In this document: positions 55,708-64,000 of the stretch, in pieces
How the letters are laid out: the number at the start of each line of letters is the position of its first letter
How positions within the stretch are numbered: the first letter of the stretch is position 1
NCBI RefSeq assembly: GCF_900177815.1
Contig: NZ_FXAZ01000010.1
Location: forward strand, 1 to 64,000
Source of the DNA: Paenibacillus aquistagni
GTDB taxonomy: Bacteria > Bacillota > Bacilli > Paenibacillales > Paenibacillaceae
Direction of reading: 5' to 3'
Length of the DNA: 64,000 nucleotides
Translations under genes and position numbers: made by a program
The notes under the pieces: generated by a model
What the model was told of the DNA's origin: nothing
What the model saw: the letters and a program-made list of their open reading frames with translations, nothing else
The model's database searches: none

Positions 55708-56172
55708 TTATTCTGCAGCGATCGATTTGTATTGAGTATCACTAAGGATGCGTTTAGCGCCAACATAACGCTCTGCATAGTAGTTCATGCTCAATTTGTC
55801 GATGCGTGTCCCTTTGCTGGTAGAAGCATGAGCGAATTCGCCATTGCCTACATAGATACCAACATGAGAGATACCATTACCGCTAGTGTTGAAGAACACA
55901 AGGTCGCCAGGACGAAGATCGTCTTTGGCTACTTTCGAACCTTCTTGATACATCGAGGAAGAGGTACGAGGCAGATCAATCTTGTATTTGTCGAATACGT
56001 ACCCTACAAAGCCGGAGCAATCAAAACCGTTTGTTGTTGTTCCGCCATACTTGTAGGAAATCCCCATCAAATCATCAATTGTATTGCTCATCTTCGTTGC
56101 GGCGAAAGCGCTTCCTGTACCTAGAGAAAACAAGAGTCCTACGCCGACCATCGCTGTAATAATCTTCTTCAA
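55708..56172 (-). CDS. secreted NlpC/P60 endopeptidase
   Basis: Cell-wall hydrolase that cleaves D-Glu-diamino acid bonds in peptidoglycan stems. The 154-residue product has a signal peptide (about 1-25, cleavage after AFA) followed by one NlpC/P60 domain with Cys52 (FDCSGF), His103 (SHVGIY) and His115 (FAHAST). It lacks SH3 or LysM wall-binding domains, so it is a minimal enzyme. Start TTG 56172 has AAGGAG 10 bases upstream; the ribosome site lies just after the c-di-AMP aptamer. Control by c-di-AMP fits the known link between this second messenger and wall hydrolases. Confidence 0.95.
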   Translation of the reverse strand: MKKIITAMVGVGLLFSLGTGSAFAATKMSNTIDDLMGISYKYGGTTTNGFDCSGFVGYVFDKYKIDLPRTSSSMYQEGSKVAKDDLRPGDLVFFNTSGNGISHVGIYVGNGEFAHASTSKGTRIDKLSMNYYAERYVGAKRILSDTQYKSIAAE

Positions 56173-56182
56173 CTTAAATGTT

Positions 56183-56330
56183 CTCCTTCCGTGCCTGCGA
56201 GGTTAGCTGGAGGGTTCGGTTGAAGGTTCCCTATGATCTCTGCTTCAGGCGAGATCAATTCACCCAGTACTAATTGGTTCCCCCGCTTCTCGGCTGTGTC
56301 CGAGAATTCGGCAGTCTCATCATTTCATCT
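56183..56330 (-). promoter_or_regulatory. cyclic-di-AMP riboswitch (ydaO/yuaA class)
   Basis: On the minus strand the leader contains the conserved blocks GGGGGAACC, ACTGGGTGAAT, TAGGGAACC, CCGAACCC and CAGCTAACCTCGCAGGC, then GAAGGAG. These appear in the order and spacing of the ydaO-type aptamer, directly before an NlpC/P60 gene, a classic target. The exact ends are estimated. No terminator stem was identified between aptamer and gene, so control might act on translation or through overlap with the last paired region. Confidence 0.9.
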
Positions 56331-56440
56331 GTTCCGGTTCAAGTTACAATTTTGCTAGTTCCGTATTGACTTCATGACAAAGTTGTAATAAATCTGTTCC
56401 TATTGTAACAGAGCATTAATATTATTACAAACCTTTTCGA

Positions 56441-56491
56441 CCAAAAAAATGAAAAAAACTTGCTCAAACCTTCAAAAAAGGTTCAAGCAAG
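56441..56491 (-). terminator. terminator of the M1 peptidase operon
   Basis: CTTGCTCAAACCTT (56459-56472) and AAGGTTCAAGCAAG (56478-56491) pair with two mismatches. On the minus strand long T tracts follow. Confidence 0.85.
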
Positions 56492-56575
56492 CGTTTTCTT
56501 CGTCAATATTTGGCTTTGTTTTGTGTTAAAAGCTCGATTTGAGGCTGTAATCATTTGCGTTAAAAGTTACAATTG

Positions 56576-57403
56576 TTAACGATTATGCTCCGGTGAATTT
56601 TCCCAGGCATGATAGCGGCTGGACAAGCTCCACAGCTTGAGCAGTGCGCGGAGTGCAGGATATGCCTGCTGCAGAATGAGCGCCGTCATGCCCGTCCAGA
56701 ACATGGCAGCTGCGGTCACCATGATGCTGCTGACAAGAGAGATACACGCAAATACGAGAGAGATGCCGAGTACAGGCAGTGCGCGAAGGCAGCCAAGCTT
56801 CAAGGCTTGAAGAAAGGACGTCTCAGATGAGATCCCGAACTGCCAAAATAAGAACAAGTGGTGAACGATCCACCCTCCGATGATCCAGCCTAGCGTAATG
56901 GGGAGTGCGCCAACCGCAAGCGCCTTCCAACCAGAGCTGTTCGCGAACTCACCTGCTAGATAAGGGATGACCCAGTAGGCAGGCGCTAATAGGACGAGTG
57001 TCTCCAGAATATAGATAAGAGACATCCTTTTCCAAGCCGCGCGAATACCACTGAAAAAAGTAAGGCCAGAGTCGTTGCGATGATGAGCCATCGAATAGAA
57101 GGTGCCTGCTTGAATAAGCGGGGTGAGCAGCATGCGTATGCCGATAAATGCCACGATGGCCCATAGATAAGGCATATAGTGATTCGTCTTGGTAAGCTGG
57201 AATTGACTCTCCATCCAAAACAACTGCGAGCTCAGCTCAGTCGGTGCAGGGTTCGGGTAACGGTGCAGCAGCGGAACGATGAGGGATTCGAGAAATCGAT
57301 ATAAGAAGAATCCCCATAACAGCTGGTACAAAAACAGCATGACCCAAATGTACACATGGCTTTTGCACCAGATCCAGCCGGCATGAATATAGCCCTTCAA
57401 CAT
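56576..57403 (-). CDS. integral membrane protein, 275 aa
   Basis: A protein with about six hydrophobic segments and no recognised domain. The first helix (about 17-40) is followed by a ~35-residue outside loop, and a paired segment with RMSLIYILETLVLLAPAYW lies near residue 130. It starts 3 bases after the stop of the M1 peptidase gene, so the two are cotranscribed and probably coupled. It may serve as a membrane partner or transporter for the peptidase; this is inferred from position only. Confidence 0.8.
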   Translation of the reverse strand: MLKGYIHAGWIWCKSHVYIWVMLFLYQLLWGFFLYRFLESLIVPLLHRYPNPAPTELSSQLFWMESQFQLTKTNHYMPYLWAIVAFIGIRMLLTPLIQAGTFYSMAHHRNDSGLTFFSGIRAAWKRMSLIYILETLVLLAPAYWVIPYLAGEFANSSGWKALAVGALPITLGWIIGGWIVHHLFLFWQFGISSETSFLQALKLGCLRALPVLGISLVFACISLVSSIMVTAAAMFWTGMTALILQQAYPALRALLKLWSLSSRYHAWENSPEHNR

Positions 57404-57406
57404 TGC

Positions 57407-59398
57407 TCACCACCCTAAAATGTTGCTAATAATTTCAATTGCTTTAACCGCAGTCCAACTGACTCTTGTCTTTACGGGCTCTTCCACTGTTACTTTCATA
57501 TAATTGTTGATATGGCGATTCTCGACTGCGATAGAGTATAGCGGGTCGATCATTACCCATTCCAGTGGAGAGGTATGCTTCAATTGATATTGGATGCGAT
57601 CCCCGTCCACCTGCCATACCTTTCTGGTCGTTGTTCCATCCTTAAAGTGGAATACAATCGGCACACTAGGGTAGTTGGCCCCGTATTTTTGGATATAAAC
57701 AGTGCTCTGATAGCTGGATTTACCGTTTGCATCCTTTACTTCCTTCATATCTACATGGTCCACCGCGAAGTCGGCCATTTGATCACCATACACGTATTGA
57801 TTGAAGAAATCAGTCCATTTCTGCTTCGTTACACTTTCAACAACGCGCTGGAAGTCGGCTGTTGTAGGATGCTTGAAGCGGTACTTGTTCGTGTAGGCCT
57901 TTAAAATGCGAAGCATCGTCTTCTCCCCAACCTGCTTCTCCATCGCGAACAAAACGAGCTTCGCGCGATAATAGACATTTTCCGCGTAATGGTTCTGGCT
58001 CTTATACTTCCATGCGGACTGCTTCAGCGGAGCCGGGTCGGTCATATAGCTTGCCTGCAAAGCAAGGCTTGGCGGAACGCCGAATTCGGATTCCATCAAT
58101 TTATCCTCCGCGTAGGAGGTAAAGCCTTCATCGAGCCATGCTTCCTCGAACTCATTAGAAGCAATCATGCCATAGAAGTATTGATGTCCGATCTCGTGGA
58201 TGACGGTACGCTCAAGATCGTAGCCGGGACTCTCATCTTGTGCGCCGAAGGCTGTAACCAGCGTAGGATATTCCATGCCGCCAGCCCCGTTGCCGCTCTC
58301 TGGCGGAACGACGATAGAGAGGGTGGAGTAAGGATATTCACCAAACCATTCGCTGAACTTCGCAAGTGCTGCCTTGGCAGCATAGAAGTAGCGCTCCTTG
58401 AGCTCCGCGTGCTTAGGGTCAAGGTACAGCTTGATTCGGACGCCAGGCACATTTTGCGAGGAGAATGGCTCCTCGGCATATACAAAGTGAGGAGAAGCGG
58501 ACCACGCAAAGTCGTGGACATCATCGGCATAGAATTGATACGTGCGCATGTTGTCTTGCTCGACAGGTGCCTTGGCTTGAAAGCCGGTGGAAGCCACGAT
58601 GTATCGGCTTGGGACTTGAATGCGCACATTGTAGATGCCAAAGTTGGAATAGAACTCGGAACTGCCATGATATTGGTGAACGTTCCAGCCTTCAGATGAG
58701 CGGCCGCGTACCCCTGCCTCTTCATAGGCCGCAAGCTTAGGGAACCATTGTCCAGCCATGACGAAGTCATCGTCAGTCATGCCCATGCGAGCAAATACTT
58801 TAGGAAGCTCTACTTCGAATTTCATTTTCAGCGTAATCGATTCCCCAGCCTTAACAGGCTGAGTTAGACGGAGCTTGGCCACAGTGCGATCCTTTGTGTT
58901 GTTGTCATCGGGCTGTACATAATCAAGCCGATTCATTAATGACATTCCCTCTGAGGTCTTGAGCTCTGTAATGTTAATACTGCCGTATCCGTTCGTTGGC
59001 ATCTTGTCCGCTCGCAACTGACCGCCGGATTCCTTCATGAAGGTCGTATGGGGCGAAGCAAAGGCATTCGGATACAAATGAAAATAAAGTTCATTCACGG
59101 TCTTTTTCCCTGGATGGTTCCAGGTTATCGTCTGAGTTCCATATAGCTTTCTTGTTGTCTCGTCCAATCGGACATCCATATGATACTCTGCAACCCGCTC
59201 GCTACGCGGAGCTTCCACTGAGGGTGGTATCTGCTGAGGGAGCTTGGCAGGCTCGTCTAATCGAACATGACCTTGCTCTGCTTCGGGACCCAGGGAGGGC
59301 AAGGGCTCAGCAGGCCATAGCCATTGAATGAGCAGATAGGCGAGAGTGAATCCAGCGATTACATATGCGATTGATCGATAAGCATGGCTTCGAGTCAT
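57407..59398 (-). CDS. membrane-anchored M1 family zinc aminopeptidase
   Basis: A 663-residue peptidase. It has an N-terminal membrane anchor (about 8-28), so the catalytic part probably faces outside. The GGMEYP exopeptidase motif and the zinc site HEIGHQYF followed by the third ligand Glu (in WLDEGFTSYAED) are intact. An N-terminal beta domain (about 70-280) is typical of the M1 family. ATG 59398 has GGGAGGTAA 7 bases upstream; the longer frame adds 17 residues rich in Cys and Tyr. It is the first gene of a two-gene operon. Confidence 0.93.
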   Translation of the reverse strand: MTRSHAYRSIAYVIAGFTLAYLLIQWLWPAEPLPSLGPEAEQGHVRLDEPAKLPQQIPPSVEAPRSERVAEYHMDVRLDETTRKLYGTQTITWNHPGKKTVNELYFHLYPNAFASPHTTFMKESGGQLRADKMPTNGYGSINITELKTSEGMSLMNRLDYVQPDDNNTKDRTVAKLRLTQPVKAGESITLKMKFEVELPKVFARMGMTDDDFVMAGQWFPKLAAYEEAGVRGRSSEGWNVHQYHGSSEFYSNFGIYNVRIQVPSRYIVASTGFQAKAPVEQDNMRTYQFYADDVHDFAWSASPHFVYAEEPFSSQNVPGVRIKLYLDPKHAELKERYFYAAKAALAKFSEWFGEYPYSTLSIVVPPESGNGAGGMEYPTLVTAFGAQDESPGYDLERTVIHEIGHQYFYGMIASNEFEEAWLDEGFTSYAEDKLMESEFGVPPSLALQASYMTDPAPLKQSAWKYKSQNHYAENVYYRAKLVLFAMEKQVGEKTMLRILKAYTNKYRFKHPTTADFQRVVESVTKQKWTDFFNQYVYGDQMADFAVDHVDMKEVKDANGKSSYQSTVYIQKYGANYPSVPIVFHFKDGTTTRKVWQVDGDRIQYQLKHTSPLEWVMIDPLYSIAVENRHINNYMKVTVEEPVKTRVSWTAVKAIEIISNILGW

Positions 59399-59548
59399 CC
59401 GTTTCTTACCTCCCGTTGACAAGCATCTATAGCATGTATATGTTGGCATTTTTCAGAATATTAGCTAAAATGAAAATGATTTTGATTCCAGTCCACAAGC
59501 CTTGGTACAGGAACCTTGGAAGAGGAAGATAAGGAAGGGGTATAGGAA

Positions 59549-60046
59549 ATGGAACAAGAGAAAAAGCCAAAGAAACAGCTCGCCTTCAATGTGATGAGCA
59601 GCGGTAAACATAAGGGCTTCGGTGCAGGAAGCATTGATCTGAATAACGTATCCCCTGTGATCATTGATCAAGGACGAGCGTATATCGATATGGGAGCGAT
59701 GCACGCGAAGAGCAAGCTTGAACGCGGCATTAAGTTCTCTGCCAATCGTGAAGACGTGCCTAACGGTCGCAAGTGCTGGATCGTATGGGTTGCCGTCGAC
59801 CGCAACGAGGAGGGCTCCTTCTACGGCGGATTGACAGCTTGTGAGATGCTGGTGGATGAAGAAGCGAGACGCGGCTGGAAGATCCTTGCCGATCATGTCA
59901 ATCGCATGGATTCTGCAATGAAGCGCCGTGTGCTCTTAGAAGGCTTGAGCGAGGAAGAGAAGGGACATCTTCGCGAATTGTTGATGACCCATAATGAAGA
60001 ATGGTGGGCTAACACTTCTGATGAAGTGAAGGAAGCTTTGGCCTAA
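59549..60046 (+). CDS. ywhD: YwhD family protein
   Basis: A 165-residue cytosolic protein of unknown function that closely follows the B. subtilis YwhD pattern: GFGAGSIDLNNVSPVIID, AYIDMGAMHAKSKLERGIKF, WIVWVAVDR and the end with HNEEWWANTSDEVKEAL. In B. subtilis ywhD lies beside pbpG (ywhE). Here a penicillin-binding protein gene lies 3.4 kb away, with a TetR/MMPL pair between them. AAGGAAGGGG precedes the ATG. It has its own terminator. Confidence 0.92.
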   Translation: MEQEKKPKKQLAFNVMSSGKHKGFGAGSIDLNNVSPVIIDQGRAYIDMGAMHAKSKLERGIKFSANREDVPNGRKCWIVWVAVDRNEEGSFYGGLTACEMLVDEEARRGWKILADHVNRMDSAMKRRVLLEGLSEEEKGHLRELLMTHNEEWWANTSDEVKEALA

Positions 60047-60055
60047 AGCACGGCT

Positions 60056-60112
60056 AAGAGGCATTCGAATGAGGAACAAGCCGTTCCAATCATGTAGAAT
60101 GCCTCTTTGTTA
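60056..60112. terminator. terminator between ywhD and tetR
   Basis: AAGAGGCATTC (60056-60066) and GAATGCCTCTT (60097-60107) form a perfect 11-bp stem with a 30-base loop, between convergent genes. Confidence 0.8.
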
Positions 60113-60132
60113 AATCATCATTAGCAGTCCGC

Positions 60133-60762
60133 TTAGTTAGGTTCATGAATAGGAGCGATTCCTTCCCAGAATAGCTCGATAATGGCCGCAGCCATCTCCA
60201 TCGTGGATTGATAAGGCTCAGCAGCATGCTCTCGGTTGCCGAGCATCGCTAAGGCTGTAAAGGCATGGGCCATGAGATGAGGATCTCCTCGTCGAATCTG
60301 ATTCTCCTCCATCGCACGAGCAAAATATTGTGCAACCAGTTCATGAATGGCCTGTTCGGCATCTCGAATACGAGTGAGCTGGTCCTCTGATAAATGTGCC
60401 AGCGCTTCACGAAGCATGGTCTCCATATCATTATGAGACTGTCTAATCTTAACCTCTATAATACCGATAAGCTTCCCCTTAATCGGCCCTTCAGCCGCAA
60501 GAAATAAACCGGTGTGATAATGGGCGCTATGCAGCATACCAATAAGAGAGGCTGTGAACAGCTCCCCTTTATTCGGAAAATAATAATAAATGGAGGCTTT
60601 CGTAATATTGCATGCCTTGGCAATCTGCTGGAGTGAGATGGACTCGAAGCCCTGCTCCATGAACATAGCGGCTGCGGTCTTCAGAATCAGCTCCTGAAGC
60701 GGCTGCTGGTTCGAATCCAGCTTCGGTCTTCCCGGCGACCGTGGTGCACTTGCTTTTTTCAT
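60133..60762 (-). CDS. TetR family regulator
   Basis: A 209-residue repressor. The DNA-binding domain (about 20-65) has the usual helix-turn-helix ISLQQIAKACNITKASIYYYFPNKGELF. The C-terminal ligand domain is of the type paired with MMPL/RND transporters. ATG 60762 has GAGAGG 7 bases upstream. It is divergent from the transporter gene, and the spacer carries an ACC-N4-GGT repeat in the transporter promoter, so it very likely represses that gene and responds to a hydrophobic ligand. Confidence 0.92.
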   Translation of the reverse strand: MKKASAPRSPGRPKLDSNQQPLQELILKTAAAMFMEQGFESISLQQIAKACNITKASIYYYFPNKGELFTASLIGMLHSAHYHTGLFLAAEGPIKGKLIGIIEVKIRQSHNDMETMLREALAHLSEDQLTRIRDAEQAIHELVAQYFARAMEENQIRRGDPHLMAHAFTALAMLGNREHAAEPYQSTMEMAAAIIELFWEGIAPIHEPN

Positions 60763-60843
60763 AAGCGTTCCTCTCTGCAAACGATAATGATCTCTCCTCT
60801 ATTATGCCATGAACAATCTCGAACAAAAAATAAAAAATAACAG

Positions 60844-60876
60844 TTGCCAAATAATTAACCTTCCGGTATATATAAT
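60844..60876 (+). promoter_or_regulatory. promoter and operator of the MMPL gene
   Basis: TTGCCA (60844-60849) and TATATA (60867-60872) have a 17-base spacer; a TATAAT also lies at 60871-60876. AACCTTCCGGT (60857-60867), with inverted ACC/GGT halves, lies inside the spacer, a good place for TetR binding. Confidence 0.55.
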
Positions 60877-61039
60877 ATTATGATAATAAATGAAATGATG
60901 CGATAGCAAAAGCTAGCTAACTTCATTCATGAAGGAGATGGCTGAAGGAAGTGCAGACGCATGGCAAAATGCCAGCAGCGAACGACAGCCGTGTCTCTTG
61001 ATGGAAAACACATTAAATGAGGGTATAGGGGGAATAGGA

Positions 61040-63262
61040 GTGAAAGCAATCGAGTCCGTGTCGCGTGCCGTAACCGGAAAACGCGGAAGATGGGTGACCT
61101 TGGCCGTCTGGATATTGCTCGTTGCGGTATTAAGCGTCGTTTGGCCTCCAGTGAATGCTGTTGAGGACAACAATGCGGCCAATCTGGAAAGCACGGCTCC
61201 GTCCGTGGTTGCGGACACTGTAGCCGAGCGTGAATTCGGCAATGGAGCGGATGTGCCTGCGCTTGTCGTATGGAAGCGCTCTGGGGGGCTATCGGAAGAC
61301 GATCTTGGCAAGCTGAAGGCCTTAACACAGGCGTTGACGGAAGCGCCGCTTCAAGATCAGACGGGTATCATTCCGCTTTATCAACTGCCAGATCCCGTCT
61401 TGCTGTCCCAGCTCTCTGAAGACAAGAGCAGCTTCGTGCTTCCGATATTATTTGATCCAGAAGCAGATGCTGATCGTCTAAAGGAGAATGTTGAAGCACT
61501 CAAAGCTAAGGTGAAGGAGATTTTTGGAGAGAATCCATTTGAAACACCCATTGATGAGACGGATGCCTTATCGGCGAGAGTGACGGGCCCTGTGGGCATA
61601 TCCATTGACGCAACTGCCTTATTCAGCAATGCAGACGTTACTTTGCTGATTGCAACAGTGCTCTTGGTCATGGTTATTTTGCTGCTCATCTACCGCTCGC
61701 CCATTCTAGCACTAATTCCTATAGCGGCTGTGGGTTTTGCATATGGAGTAACCAGTCCTCTGCTTGGCTTGCTTGCTGAGCAGGGCATAATCATTGTAGA
61801 TGCTCAGGCTATCGCGATCATGACGGTGCTGCTGTTTGGAGCAGGGACGGATTACTGCTTGTTCCTCATCTCGCATTTCCGCCATGTGCTGACAGAGGAA
61901 GAAGATAAGCGAACAGCTTTGGTCAAGGCCTTCAAGGGTTCCTCGGGTGCCATTGCGATGAGCGGCTTTACTGTTGTCATCGCGTTGCTGGTGCTGCTGT
62001 TGGCTAAGTATGGCGCGTATCAGCGCTTTGCTGTTCCGTTCAGCTTATCGATTCTGGTGATGGGTTTTGCAAGTCTGACGCTAGTGCCAGCTCTGCTGGC
62101 AATTTTCGGCCGGGCTTCATTCTATCCGTTTGTTCCCCGCACGCCGGAGATGGAAGCGGAGCGGGCTCGTCGGAAAGGAAAGCAGCCTCGTGCTCGCAAG
62201 CAGCGCTCTGAAGGCATTGGGGCGCTTGTCATTAAGCGTCCATGGACCATTATGCTGGCCACGCTCATCTTGCTGGGCGGGTTAGCCGGGTTCTCTACAC
62301 AGCTCAAGTACACCTTTGATCTATTATCCTCGTTTCCAAGCGATATGGAGTCCAGAGAGGGCTTTACGGTAATCGGTGAACAGTTCTCAGCAGGAAGTCT
62401 TGCGCCCGTAAAAGTCATGGTGGATACAGAGGGAAAGGCTAATGACCTTAAGGAACGGCTGGAATCTCTTCCTTATATAGCGAAGGTCGGGGAGCCCCAG
62501 CAGGGGAAGGAAAATAAGCAGATTCAAGCGTATGAGGTCGAATTCAGCATGAATCCTTATTCCATGGAGGCTATGGATCATATCCCGGATCTGCGCGAAG
62601 CTGCGGAACAAGCCCTTCTTGCGGCAGGAATCACTGACCCGTCTGATCAAGTATGGATAAGCGGACAGACCGCCATGCAATATGATACCGAGGTAATCGG
62701 AGACCGTGACGCTATGGTTGTCATTCCGGTCGTCATCTTGTTGATCGCACTCTTGCTGCTGTTGTATCTGCGCTCATTGGTAGCGACTATTTATCTTATT
62801 GGTACCGTTGTATTATCCTTCTTCTCTGCGCTGGGGTTAGGATGGATTATTCTTCACTATGGCTTTGGGGTAGAAGCCATTCAGGGAGCAATCCCGCTCT
62901 ACGCCTTCGTATTCCTCGTTGCGCTAGGAGAGGATTACAACATCTTCATGGTGTCTCGCATCTGGCAGAAGAGCAAAACCATGCCGCTCAAGCAGGCGAT
63001 TAAGGAAGGAGTCAATGAGACCAGCTCCGTCATAACGTCGGCAGGCATCATTTTGGCAGGCACCTTTGCGGTGCTTGCAACGCTGCCAATGCAAGTGTTG
63101 ATTCAGTTCGGCACGGTGACGGCATTAGGCGTACTGCTCGATACCTTTATCGTGCGTCCGCTGCTCGTGCCTTCCATAACTGCAATACTCGGCCGCAGCG
63201 CCTTCTGGCCAGGAAGAAGAGACTTCTCGGCTGACCAAGCGAAGAGCAAGCCATCGATGTAA
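61040..63262 (+). CDS. MMPL family RND-type transporter
   Basis: A 740-residue exporter with the two-fold layout of the family: one helix (about 18-38), an outside domain (about 40-190), five to six helices (about 200-370), a single helix near 410, a second outside domain (about 430-560) and six final helices. The motif GAGTDYCLFLISHFR (first half) and GEDYNIFMVSRIW (second half) hold the proton-relay Asp and Tyr. It resembles B. subtilis YdgH. Start GTG 61040 follows AGGGGGAA; the longer frame adds 37 polar residues. It may export lipids or antibiotics and is probably controlled by the divergent TetR. Confidence 0.93.
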   Translation: MKAIESVSRAVTGKRGRWVTLAVWILLVAVLSVVWPPVNAVEDNNAANLESTAPSVVADTVAEREFGNGADVPALVVWKRSGGLSEDDLGKLKALTQALTEAPLQDQTGIIPLYQLPDPVLLSQLSEDKSSFVLPILFDPEADADRLKENVEALKAKVKEIFGENPFETPIDETDALSARVTGPVGISIDATALFSNADVTLLIATVLLVMVILLLIYRSPILALIPIAAVGFAYGVTSPLLGLLAEQGIIIVDAQAIAIMTVLLFGAGTDYCLFLISHFRHVLTEEEDKRTALVKAFKGSSGAIAMSGFTVVIALLVLLLAKYGAYQRFAVPFSLSILVMGFASLTLVPALLAIFGRASFYPFVPRTPEMEAERARRKGKQPRARKQRSEGIGALVIKRPWTIMLATLILLGGLAGFSTQLKYTFDLLSSFPSDMESREGFTVIGEQFSAGSLAPVKVMVDTEGKANDLKERLESLPYIAKVGEPQQGKENKQIQAYEVEFSMNPYSMEAMDHIPDLREAAEQALLAAGITDPSDQVWISGQTAMQYDTEVIGDRDAMVVIPVVILLIALLLLLYLRSLVATIYLIGTVVLSFFSALGLGWIILHYGFGVEAIQGAIPLYAFVFLVALGEDYNIFMVSRIWQKSKTMPLKQAIKEGVNETSSVITSAGIILAGTFAVLATLPMQVLIQFGTVTALGVLLDTFIVRPLLVPSITAILGRSAFWPGRRDFSADQAKSKPSM

Positions 63263-63291
63263 TCGCTGTTTCCTAACTAATAACGAATTAG

Positions 63292-63368
63292 AAAAGGACT
63301 TAACACTGCCTAATGCCGCATGCTTGGATATGTCATCCAAGCATGCGGGCAGGCCGTTAAGTCCTTTT
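63292..63368. terminator. double-stem bidirectional terminator
   Basis: Outer arms AAAAGGACTTAAC (63292-63304) and GTTAAGTCCTTTT (63356-63368) enclose a second perfect 14-bp stem, CCGCATGCTTGGAT (63316-63329) and ATCCAAGCATGCGG (63335-63348). A GCCT/AGGC pair lies between them. It sits between convergent genes. Confidence 0.9.
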
Positions 63369-63486
63369 CATATATGAAGGAAAGTTCGATCGCATCGTCA
63401 CAACATAGTTCTTAATGCCTTCATCTCTCCATCCTCCATTGAGGGTGGTGCATATGTTGAAGATGCTCATCCTCGTACAAGCACTG

Positions 63487-64000
63487 TTAACCGGTCCACC
63501 AGCGTTTGAAATGCTGCCACCACGATTTTTTCCCTTGGTCGATCGGGGTGTCTTTCGACTTATCCTGATCGGGCTGATCGGACGGATGCGCTCCGCAGTA
63601 CTCCGTAGGTTCGGTCCCAAGAACAAATGTCTCCATTTTCTTTGCGGGACAGCCCTCGCCTGCCAATAGGCCAGTTGATGGATCAATATAGACGCTAACG
63701 ACGTCATCCGGCATAGCAAACAGCTTGGGCGGCACGCTTTCCAGTGCTTTTTCCGTATACTCCGCAAAGATTGGTGCTGACAAATGGGAGTCCATCGTGG
63801 TGATTTTCTTTCCCTTGTCATAACCGACCCAGACCGCAGTAGACAGCTCTGGCGTGTAGCCGACGATCCAGGAATCCGCATCGGTCGTCCCGGTCTTGCC
63901 TGCTACCGGACGCTTCAGAATGCTTGAGACGCGATTGCCCGTTCCGCCCGCCTCGAATACACTCTCCATCAGATTCGTCATTACATAGGAGGTGGAAGCC
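63487..64000 (-). CDS. class A penicillin-binding protein, C-terminal part (start outside window)
   Basis: The last ~170 residues of a transpeptidase. The KTG motif lies in RPVAGKTGTTDADSWIVGYTPELS, followed by the class A pattern TAVWVGYDKGKKI and FAEYTEKAL. The C-terminus is a hydrophilic tail (Asp/Lys/Pro-rich) ending WWQHFKRWW. The reading frame continues to the window edge, so an ATG at 63981 is not the start. Because ywhD is close, this is probably the counterpart of B. subtilis pbpG (PBP2d), made during sporulation, but the N-terminal part would be needed to confirm. Confidence 0.9.
   Translation of the reverse strand, partial: ASTSYVMTNLMESVFEAGGTGNRVSSILKRPVAGKTGTTDADSWIVGYTPELSTAVWVGYDKGKKITTMDSHLSAPIFAEYTEKALESVPPKLFAMPDDVVSVYIDPSTGLLAGEGCPAKKMETFVLGTEPTEYCGAHPSDQPDQDKSKDTPIDQGKKSWWQHFKRWWTG

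Noticed and set aside
59469-59490. Fur-like sequence upstream of the M1 peptidase and ywhD genes
   Set aside because: TGAAAATGATTTTGA has three mismatches to the 7-1-7 consensus and no iron-related gene is near.

Overview
The window looks like the origin-proximal part of a chromosome from a spore-forming, flagellated member of the Bacillota, most likely a Paenibacillus-type bacterium. It opens with the 3' end of a 5S rRNA. The order 5S rRNA - guaB - dacA - pdxS - pdxT - serS - tRNA-Ser - tadA matches, with local rearrangement, the known Bacillus subtilis order just clockwise of oriC. Sporulation is supported by a small acid-soluble spore protein (SspP), a Spo0E-like phosphatase and an orphan PAS sensor kinase. 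The genus is suggested by the AraC-GH39 fusion, the copper-amine-oxidase-domain/siderophore-binding fusion and the many two-gene regulatory-metabolic islets. No plasmid, prophage, insertion sequence or CRISPR array was seen.

Layout. 1-7000: housekeeping block (rRNA end, guaB, dacA, pdxST, serS, tRNA-Ser(UGA)), each unit with clear sigma-A promoters and rho-independent terminators. 7100-16300: small spore-type genes, a YitT protein, a lipoprotein with two inverted Spo0A boxes upstream, a Spo0E-like gene, tadA, a dense DnaA-box cluster, a large sensor kinase and motAB behind a textbook sigma-D promoter. 16300-28240: accessory islets with a GNAT acetyltransferase, rhodanese, AraC regulator, a tandemly duplicated exported protein next to a decayed metalloprotease, a phosphotransferase, DNA photolyase, a MarR/quinone-reductase divergon with visible operators, an F420 ligase-like protein and a beta-lactamase-fold hydrolase.

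28240-40000: plant-polysaccharide locus (AraC-GH39 fusion, a PTS EIIC gene broken by one frameshift, GH3 glucosidase) and a two-component system facing an M23 peptidase lipoprotein. 39179-46600: iron block, with a Btr-like AraC regulator, a perfect Fur box, a lipoprotein, a siderophore-binding fusion, two FecCD permeases without an ATPase, an ArsR regulator and a ferrochelatase that resembles the proteobacterial type. 46900-64000: SulP transporter with an apparent AUU start, a GntP/CitMHS-like transporter, flavohemoprotein with an Fnr/Crp-type site, CDF metal exporter, exonuclease III, a secreted repeat protein, an NlpC/P60 hydrolase controlled by a cyclic-di-AMP riboswitch, an M1 aminopeptidase operon, ywhD, a TetR/MMPL divergon and the 3' end of a penicillin-binding protein gene.

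The points most worth a second look are the DnaA-box cluster at 11410-11503, two genes whose only well-spaced start appears to be AUU or AUC, the duplicated exported protein with protease remnants, the ferrochelatase subtype, and the inverted Spo0A boxes at 9084-9114. All identifications come from reading translated sequence and motifs; no database search was run.
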